From assembly GCA_049975345.1 (NCBI GenBank), contig JBNGDP010000116.1:1-11607 (forward strand): a stretch of DNA of 11,607 bases, given 5' to 3'. Source of the stretch: Oceanipulchritudo sp049975345 (GTDB lineage: Bacteria > Verrucomicrobiota > Verrucomicrobiia > Opitutales > Oceanipulchritudinaceae). The notes beneath the pieces are model-generated. The model did no database searches and was not told the origin of the DNA. It saw only the letters and a program-made list of their open reading frames with translations. Below, one piece after another: positions 1 to 4,986 of the stretch (positions within the stretch are counted from its first letter, which is position 1; every line of letters starts with the position of its first letter). A program made the position numbers and the translations under genes.

Positions 1-84
1 CTCCTGCTCTTGCTCGTGCTCTTGCTCCTGCTCGTGGTAAAAGAGCAAGAGCAAGAGCAAGAGCAAGAGCAGGAGCAGGAGCAA
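1..84 (-). repeat. Hexamer-repeat inverted hairpin downstream of aroF
   Basis: Positions 1-36 are six tandem copies of CTCNTG (fourth base C, T, G, T, C, G). Positions 46-81 are six tandem copies of CANGAG, the reverse complement (four CAAGAG, then two CAGGAG). The spacer is positions 37-45. Five bases of every unit pair perfectly and only the fourth varies, so in the aroF-sense RNA I count 32 Watson-Crick pairs, one G-U and three mismatches over a 36-bp stem with a 9-base loop. A run of nine G (85-93) separates it from the aroF stop codon at 103. The position fits a transcription terminator or mRNA 3' stabiliser. Any U-tract after the distal arm would lie before the window, so termination cannot be confirmed, and the distal arm may continue off the edge. 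Confidence 0.85.
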
Positions 85-102
85 GGGGGGGGGAGGAAGG
101 GA

Positions 103-1134
103 TTATTTTCCCATAATTTCCCACAATTTCTTTGAGTCCTGTATCAATTTTTTGAGGACAGGGGGGGTTACCGCCTGTTTCGGGTCGTCCCCGATGCCGG
201 AGATGGGATTGACGTGGGTCTCAATGATGAGCCCGTCGGCCCCGTAGGCGATGGCGGCGAGGGAACAGGCTGGAACGTACCGGGAGCGCCCCACGGCATG
301 GGAGGGATCGACGACGACGGGGGCCCAGGACTTCTCCTTGAGGAGCGGGGTGATGCTCTCGTCGGGATTATTGCGGAAGCCGTCGAGGGCGGGCATGGTC
401 CCGCGGGGACAGAAGATGACGCTGGGATTGCCGTTGGCGACTATGTACTCGGCGGCGGAAATGAACTCGTCGACCGGTCCCATGTGGCGGCTGCGCTTGA
501 GGAGGACGGGAATCCCGGCCTCGGCGGTGCGGCGCCCGACCTCGGCGAGCAGGGTGTAGTTGAGGGCGTTGCGGGTGCCGATCTGGAGCATGTCGACCCG
601 GGCCTCGAGGGCGAAGGCCAGCTGGGCCTCGTCCATGACCTCCGCGATGACCGGCAAGCCGGTCTGTTCGCGGGCCTTGATCAGGACATCGATGGTCTTG
701 GCGCTTCCCTGGTAGCTGTGCGGGGAGGTTCGCGGCTTCCAGACGCCCCCGCGGATTACATGGGCCCCCGCCTCCTTGACCGCGGCGGCGGTCTCGAGGA
801 AGGCGCCGGTGTTCCGCGGATCGATGGTACAGTGTCCGGCGATGAAGAGCGGCTCGGTGCCGAGTTGCACGCCCCCGATGACGATGCGGTGGTGGGCCAG
901 GTCGGAGCGCACATCCATGAGCTTGTAAACGGATTCCATGCGGTCGACCCGGTCGATGTAGTCCAGGCCGAGAATCCGGTTGACCATGGTCTCGCTGCGC
1001 TCATCCCCGATGATCGCGTAAATATTACGGTGCGCGCCGTAAATGACCTGGATCTTGCAGCCGAATTCCCCGACGACGGCCTCCACTTCGGCCAGTTGGG
1101 AATCGGTAAGGGTCGGTGCCTTGGAAATGATCAT
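103..1134 (-). CDS. aroF: 3-deoxy-7-phosphoheptulonate (DAHP) synthase, class I-beta, divergent
   Basis: First enzyme of the shikimate pathway: condenses phosphoenolpyruvate with erythrose 4-phosphate to DAHP in the cytoplasm. The 343-residue protein has an N-terminal ferredoxin-like regulatory domain (about residues 1-70), as in the Thermotoga-type enzyme, then a TIM barrel. Visible barrel motifs are AGHCTID (about 99-105), RGGVWKPRTSPHSYQG (128-143), QIGTRNALNY (184-193), LLKRSRHMGP (211-220), CPRGT (242-246) and VDPSHAVGR (275-283). The expected metal ligands are all present: Cys102, His279, Glu305 and an Asp at 316/317. Two normally conserved motifs differ: AGPCS is AGHCT, and CERG is CPRG. 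I recall this variant from PVC-group sequences, so it is probably a clade rather than decay. It is the last gene of the run, starting 19 bases after the pseudouridine synthase stop. AGGA about 11 bases upstream of the ATG is a weak ribosome-binding site. Confidence 0.95.
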   Translation of the reverse strand: MIISKAPTLTDSQLAEVEAVVGEFGCKIQVIYGAHRNIYAIIGDERSETMVNRILGLDYIDRVDRMESVYKLMDVRSDLAHHRIVIGGVQLGTEPLFIAGHCTIDPRNTGAFLETAAAVKEAGAHVIRGGVWKPRTSPHSYQGSAKTIDVLIKAREQTGLPVIAEVMDEAQLAFALEARVDMLQIGTRNALNYTLLAEVGRRTAEAGIPVLLKRSRHMGPVDEFISAAEYIVANGNPSVIFCPRGTMPALDGFRNNPDESITPLLKEKSWAPVVVDPSHAVGRSRYVPACSLAAIAYGADGLIIETHVNPISGIGDDPKQAVTPPVLKKLIQDSKKLWEIMGK

Positions 1135-1153
1135 AAGCAGCGGATCCTAGGGA

Positions 1154-1897
1154 TCATCCCTGCCGAAGGGCAACGGCAAAAGCCGCGGGCAGGGGGCTCT
1201 CGGCGGAGAAGCGGACCCTGCGGCCACCAACCGGCACCTCGAGGGCGATCTTCCAGCTGTGCAGGTAAAGGCGGTCGAGGCCGGTGCGTTCCCGGAAGGT
1301 GCGGTTGAAGGAAAAATCGCCGTAAGTGGCATCGCCGATGATGGGCAGGCGGCGCGAGGCGCACTGGACGCGGAGCTGGTGCGTCCGTCCGGTGACCGGG
1401 CTGAGGGCGACGAGGGCGCGGGCGGGGGGGCCCTTGCCCCGCTCCAGCAGCTCCACGGCGGTTTCCGCGTTGGGCCGGCCGGGATGGACCGCCGTTCGAA
1501 GGATCCCCCGCCGGCGGGTCACCTTGAGAAAATCCCGCCAGGTGTCCTTTCTGCGCGGGGGGACACCCTTGACCAGGGCGGCGTAGGTCTTCCGCACCGA
1601 GTGGCAGGCCAAGGCGGCCTTGACGGCCCGGGCGGTATCCGGGTCCGTGGACAGGAGAAGGATACCGGAGGTGGGGGCGTCGAGGCGGTTGAGGAGGAAC
1701 CAGCGGGGGGCGTTGCCAGGGGAGAGGTAGGCTTCGAGGTCGGGGTCGTAGGGAAGGGGGAGGAGGGCGGAGGGAGCAGGAGCACGGGCAGGAGAAGGGT
1801 TCGGGTGGGAAAGGACGCCCTCGGCCTTGTGGACGGCGAGGAGGCCGGATGGGTCGGACTTGAGGAGGCGGCAGTCCGGATGTAGCGGAAGATCCAT
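1154..1897 (-). CDS. RluA-family RNA pseudouridine synthase, no S4 domain
   Basis: Isomerises a specific uridine to pseudouridine in rRNA or tRNA. The 247-residue protein shows the RluA catalytic motif NRLDAPTSGILLLS with the nucleophilic Asp73, KTYAALVKG (about 103-111), the substrate-binding motif GRTHQLRVQ (170-178) and GDATYG (188-193). It lacks the N-terminal S4 RNA-binding domain of RluC/RluD and is close in size to RluA or TruC. The target nucleotide cannot be read from the sequence. It starts 6 bases after the stop of the TonB-like gene, so it is almost certainly co-transcribed. No Shine-Dalgarno sequence precedes the ATG; the upstream bases are pyrimidine- and AT-rich, overlapping the end of the TonB-like gene. 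Confidence 0.9.
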   Translation of the reverse strand: MDLPLHPDCRLLKSDPSGLLAVHKAEGVLSHPNPSPARAPAPSALLPLPYDPDLEAYLSPGNAPRWFLLNRLDAPTSGILLLSTDPDTARAVKAALACHSVRKTYAALVKGVPPRRKDTWRDFLKVTRRRGILRTAVHPGRPNAETAVELLERGKGPPARALVALSPVTGRTHQLRVQCASRRLPIIGDATYGDFSFNRTFRERTGLDRLYLHSWKIALEVPVGGRRVRFSAESPLPAAFAVALRQG

Positions 1898-1903
1898 GAC
1901 GAT

Positions 1904-3031
1904 TTAATAGAAGAAATGAATCGCGCACCCTGCCTTCTCACCCATCTTGACGATCATCTCAGGGGTCCACTCGAAGAAGGGGGCCTCGCCGACGATGGCG
2001 TCCACGGAGACGGTTTCGGCCAGCTTGCCGGCGGTGGAGTCCCCCACCCTGACATCGGTAACCCGGCCGTCGCGGGTGATCGAGAATTCGACCACGACCC
2101 GGGTGCCGTTGAACGGGATGGCCCGGGTGTTGTAGACCAGGTTGCGCCAGCGGGCCTCGATGATTTCCGCCACGCGGCGCCAGTACTCGCCAAACTCGGA
2201 ATACTGCGCATCAAACGCCAGCCGGCCGATCCGCAGCACGCCCTGACGGTTGTCCTTGATGGGGCCGAAGGAGGTGTCCCGCTCAACGCGGGGCCGGGGC
2301 CGGGGCGTCGGGGACGGGTTGGCCTGCGCCTGCGCGGGGGTGGTGAGCCGGGCATCGCCCTCCCCGTCCGCGGGGCTGGTGAACGGCGCCTCGGTAAGGG
2401 GTTCGGCAGGCTCTTCCGGCTCCTCGCGGGCGGTTTCCGGAACCTCGATGCTCGCCACCCCCTCCTCCTCTTCGGGCACCTGCTCGATGAAATCCGGATT
2501 GGATTCAGCCGGGACCCGGTCCGGGGCCGCTTCCTGCCGCACCATGGGGCTGCCCCCGCTGGAGGGACTGGCCGCCGGCGGGGCGGGCGGGGTCGGCTCC
2601 TGCATCGGGTTGCCCTGGACAAGACGGTTCGATTCCGGAAGGTCCCCCTCGACGTAGGGAACGTTGTCCGGGCCCGGGGCCGTCGCTTCCTCCTGCGCGG
2701 CCCGCTGGTTCCGGTCGGAAATGTTCATCGTTTCCTCGGGGACAGACTCCTCGACATTGGGGGCAGCGCGCACATAGGTTTCCTCCATTTCCGGCTCCTC
2801 TGGAATTTCCTCAAGGAACACCTCCATGCTCTGCGGGATGAGGACCTGCTTCGGGGCCTCCGGGAACAATTCCCCCGGCATGGCCCAGAAGAGCAGCAGG
2901 TGCAGGAAAAAGGCCAGCAAAACGGCGACGAACAGACCGTCCCGGTTCTGTTCGCGCTCCCTGTTTCCGTTCGTTCCCGTCCCTTCCGAGGGCCGGGTGC
3001 GGGGCGGCTGAACTGTGTCGGGCCGGTTCAT
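1904..3031 (-). CDS. TonB-like periplasmic energy transducer
   Basis: A 375-residue protein with TonB/TolA architecture: a cytoplasmic polar N-tail (1-30), one membrane helix (about 32-51, GLFVAVLLAFFLHLLLFWAM), a long linker rich in Pro and Glu (about 55-265), and a compact C-terminal domain (about 270-375) containing VVVEFSITRDGRVTDVRV, typical of TonB C-terminal domains. Such proteins couple the proton-motive force, through ExbB/ExbD, to outer-membrane receptors; no exbBD is in the window. The chosen ATG at 3031 overlaps the maf stop codon as ATGA (3028-3031), which indicates translational coupling. An upstream in-frame start at 3061 would lie wholly inside maf and is less likely. A role with the HmuUV-like importer elsewhere in the window is possible but is inference only. 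A TolA-like or cell-envelope structural role is the alternative. Confidence 0.8.
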   Translation of the reverse strand: MNRPDTVQPPRTRPSEGTGTNGNREREQNRDGLFVAVLLAFFLHLLLFWAMPGELFPEAPKQVLIPQSMEVFLEEIPEEPEMEETYVRAAPNVEESVPEETMNISDRNQRAAQEEATAPGPDNVPYVEGDLPESNRLVQGNPMQEPTPPAPPAASPSSGGSPMVRQEAAPDRVPAESNPDFIEQVPEEEEGVASIEVPETAREEPEEPAEPLTEAPFTSPADGEGDARLTTPAQAQANPSPTPRPRPRVERDTSFGPIKDNRQGVLRIGRLAFDAQYSEFGEYWRRVAEIIEARWRNLVYNTRAIPFNGTRVVVEFSITRDGRVTDVRVGDSTAGKLAETVSVDAIVGEAPFFEWTPEMIVKMGEKAGCAIHFFY

Positions 3032-3624
3032 CGTGGCGTGATGGAGGGAATCTCCACCCATGAGAGTTGGACCAGTTCCTCCCGTAATCGTTGAACCGGA
3101 AGGCCCATGATGTTCTCGAAGGAACCCCGGTATTCCTCGATAATCAAATCCCCGTGCTCCTGGATGGCGTACGCTCCCGCCTTGTCGAAGACATGCACTT
3201 TCCCAAGGTAAGCGCGGATGGCGTTCTCATCGAGCGGGCGGAAGCGCACCTCGCTCGTTTCATGAAAGCAATGGGTCGCTCCATGGCACAGGAGGGCGAC
3301 CCCGGTGAGAACCGAATGGGTCCTCCCGCTGAGGGCCCGCAACATGGAAACAGCCTCTTCACGGGTCCCCGGCTTGGCAAAGAGCCGGGTCCCGAGGGCG
3401 ACCGTGGTGTCGGCGGCAATGACGAGGGCATCGGGATGCGCCCCGGCCACGATCCGTCCCTTGCGGAGGGCGTTTTCCTCGACCTGATGGGCCGGATCCC
3501 CGTTCTCCGGCTCCCATTCCTCCGCGGCCGGCGTGACCACCCGGAAATGCGGATTCAACCGGGCCAGCAATTCCCGCCTGCGCGGCGAGGCGGAGGCAAG
3601 GATCCATTGGATGGAAGCGCTCAT
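3028..3624 (-). CDS. maf: Maf-family nucleoside triphosphate pyrophosphatase
   Basis: Maf proteins hydrolyse non-canonical or excess nucleoside triphosphates (dTTP, UTP or modified pyrimidine NTPs, by subfamily) to monophosphates and pyrophosphate in the cytoplasm, and have been linked to septum inhibition. The 198-residue protein shows the N-terminal signature LASASPRRRELL (about 9-20), the catalytic Asp in AADTTVAL (70-77, Asp72), KPGTREEAVSMLRALSGRTH (84-103), DKAGAYAIQE (147-156) and ENIMGLP (170-176). The KAGAYAIQ element fits the dTTP/UTP-type (YhdE) subfamily. The ATG at 3624 is chosen because homology begins there and it overlaps the upstream isomerase stop as ATGA (3621-3624). The open frame runs on to 3915 without Maf-like sequence. 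Its own stop overlaps the next start in the same way. Confidence 0.95.
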   Translation of the reverse strand: MSASIQWILASASPRRRELLARLNPHFRVVTPAAEEWEPENGDPAHQVEENALRKGRIVAGAHPDALVIAADTTVALGTRLFAKPGTREEAVSMLRALSGRTHSVLTGVALLCHGATHCFHETSEVRFRPLDENAIRAYLGKVHVFDKAGAYAIQEHGDLIIEEYRGSFENIMGLPVQRLREELVQLSWVEIPSITPR

Positions 3625-4556
3625 GACGCCGCCAGTGCGGGAATACGGTTCAGTAGGAATTCCCGTCCCCCGGCCACCATGTCGGGCTGCTGGCGGGGAC
3701 TCAATTCCATGACCACGGTATCCTCCTCCCGGACCAGGCCGGCCAGCATCGGCCAGTCGATGATCCCGGAGCCGGGAATCTGGTGGTCCCGGTTGTCCTC
3801 GCTGACATCGTGCAGATGGAATCCGATCAGGCGGGGCCGCATGCTTTCCAGGAAAGCCCGGTGCTCGAGCAATCCCATCCGCTCCTTCAACTGGGCGTGC
3901 CCGGTATCGTGCCAATACCCGAAGACATCCCCGGGCAAGCCTTCAAGGAACGTGGCCATATCCCCGTCGAGGGGCAGCTCCGCGATCCCCTCCCGGTTCT
4001 CCACCCCGAGGCGGATTCCCCGCTCGCGGGCCCGTTCCCCGAGAAGGTCGAAACTTTCCTTGAGCCGCTTCATAAAGGCGCGCTTTTTCCGGTTCAGTTT
4101 CTTCAAGCCCCTGGTCCGGGCCGTGACAAGGCCCTCCGTCTGCTCCCCGGCGGCCGATTCAAAGGCCTTCTCGACGGGGCCTTCAGGATCCCCCCACAGG
4201 AACCGGACCCGGCCCGAGTGCAGCACCACCCGGTCGCATTCCAGACGGTGCGCGAAATCAACCGTTCTGAGCGAGTTGGTGAGCCACAGGATGCGCTCCC
4301 GCCGACTGACCGCCGAGGGCTCGTAGAGATTGGGGGCCGCCCCCATGATCCCGACCGGCAAAGGACAGAAATTGTGGACCGAGGCCACCCGGATCATCCC
4401 CTCGTCCACCGCCCGGAGAATCCCGGGGATCAGGCTCAACCGCACCCCGTGCGACAACTCGACATATTCGAAACCGAGATCCGCCATCTCCCGCAGCATG
4501 GGATACCCGTCATCGTGGCGATGCGAATTCCAACAGCTGGAGAGGGCGAACTTCAT
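3621..4556 (-). CDS. Sugar phosphate isomerase/epimerase (AP endonuclease 2-type TIM barrel)
   Basis: A 311-residue protein of the xylose-isomerase-like TIM-barrel superfamily. Strand-end motifs are YVELSHG (31-37), VASVHNFCP (58-66, with His61), VVLHSG (110-115), LGVENR (183-188, Glu186), YWHDTGHA (214-221, Asp217 and His220), GFHLHDV (245-251, His247, His249, Asp250), HQIPGSGIIDW (258-268) and VMELSP (282-287, Glu284). These match the divalent-metal ligand pattern of sugar isomerases/epimerases and of endonuclease IV relatives. The substrate is unknown, and neighbours (maf, TonB-like, rluA-like, aroF) give no sugar pathway. A basic insertion at about 150-165 is notable. The ATG at 4556 is preferred over an upstream in-frame start at 4601, which falls inside the leader hairpin. 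No Shine-Dalgarno sequence is visible. It is the first gene of the run. Confidence 0.85.
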   Translation of the reverse strand: MKFALSSCWNSHRHDDGYPMLREMADLGFEYVELSHGVRLSLIPGILRAVDEGMIRVASVHNFCPLPVGIMGAAPNLYEPSAVSRRERILWLTNSLRTVDFAHRLECDRVVLHSGRVRFLWGDPEGPVEKAFESAAGEQTEGLVTARTRGLKKLNRKKRAFMKRLKESFDLLGERARERGIRLGVENREGIAELPLDGDMATFLEGLPGDVFGYWHDTGHAQLKERMGLLEHRAFLESMRPRLIGFHLHDVSEDNRDHQIPGSGIIDWPMLAGLVREEDTVVMELSPRQQPDMVAGGREFLLNRIPALAAS

Positions 4557-4573
4557 AACCGTAAAAGGGTAAC

Positions 4574-4614
4574 AAAAACCCCATCTGCACGGGGAGGGCA
4601 ATCCCTCCGTGGGG
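4574..4614 (-). terminator. Hairpin with T-run in the leader of the isomerase operon
   Basis: On the minus strand positions 4611-4588 fold as CACGG-AGGG, loop ATTG, CCCT-(CC)-CCGTG, a 9-bp stem with a 2-base bulge. A further CCC/GGG can extend it. A GGGG and five T (4578-4574) follow. This resembles an intrinsic terminator but sits only about 18 bases before the isomerase ATG and downstream of a stronger terminator. It may be a second terminator for rpsU or a leader structure (attenuator) of the isomerase operon. Confidence 0.4.
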
Positions 4615-4655
4615 AAAATTTAAGGGATCCGTTCCACTGAAAGCTTCCCCCCCTC

Positions 4656-4689
4656 AAAAAAAATCCCCGCCGGGCGACCCGGGCAGGGA
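4656..4689 (-). terminator. Rho-independent terminator after rpsU
   Basis: On the minus strand this reads TCCC-TGC-CCGGG-TCG-CCCGG-CG-GGGA followed by eight T (4663-4656). The GC-rich stem plus an uninterrupted T-run, starting 31 bases after the rpsU stop, is a classic intrinsic terminator. It should separate the clpB-rpsU unit from the isomerase operon, unless read through. Confidence 0.8.
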
Positions 4690-4719
4690 GGGAAAGATAA
4701 AAAGCCGGAGAGGAAACCC

Positions 4720-4920
4720 TTACTGGTTCTCGTAACGGGCACGCAGCATGGCGGAGAAGGCGGCCACCTTCTTCTTGCGGCGGCGGATGTCACAGGGCTT
4801 CTCGTAATACCGCTTGGCGCGCACATCCCGGATCACGCCTTCGCGGTCCAAACGCTTCTTCAGACGACGCAGGGCGCGCTCGATCGGTTCACCTTTACGA
4901 ATCTTGACTTCAACAGACAT
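4720..4920 (-). CDS. rpsU: 30S ribosomal protein S21
   Basis: Small basic protein of the 30S subunit that lies near the anti-Shine-Dalgarno end of 16S rRNA and helps initiation. The 66-residue sequence begins MSVEVKIRKGEPIERALRRL and contains the hallmark REGVIRDVRAKRYYEKP and a poly-basic RRRKKK. Length and motifs fit bacterial S21 well. The ATG at 4920 is chosen by homology; the frame extends 21 codons further upstream without S21-like sequence. No Shine-Dalgarno sequence precedes the start (upstream bases AAAGCACTCAATTCC). It lies 66 bases after the clpB stop with no convincing terminator between them, so co-transcription or an internal promoter are both possible. Confidence 0.96.
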   Translation of the reverse strand: MSVEVKIRKGEPIERALRRLKKRLDREGVIRDVRAKRYYEKPCDIRRRKKKVAAFSAMLRARYENQ

Positions 4921-4986
4921 GGAATTGAGTGCTTTGAATTTAGGGAAAAGGGAGCAGCAAAGCAGGCTGAAGCCGGGCGTCAATAT

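Noticed and set aside
1..84. CRISPR array at the left edge
   Set aside because: The units are 6 bases with no spacers; it is a hexamer repeat forming an inverted pair.
1410..1775. Further G-rich quadruplex-like motifs on the plus strand
   Set aside because: They lie opposite the pseudouridine synthase coding sequence and are explained by C-rich codons in a GC-rich gene.
1916..3094. 392-codon open frame on the plus strand, opposite the TonB-like gene
   Set aside because: Low-complexity Gly/Arg/Leu-rich shadow frame; the opposite strand has a clear membrane helix, linker and TonB C-terminal domain.
3625..3915. N-terminal extension of the maf frame
   Set aside because: Maf homology begins at the ATG at 3624, and the extension lies entirely inside the isomerase gene.
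4921..4986. Terminator or promoter between clpB and rpsU
   Set aside because: Only a 3-4 bp stem and a lone TTGACG were seen, with no T-run or -10 box at suitable spacing.
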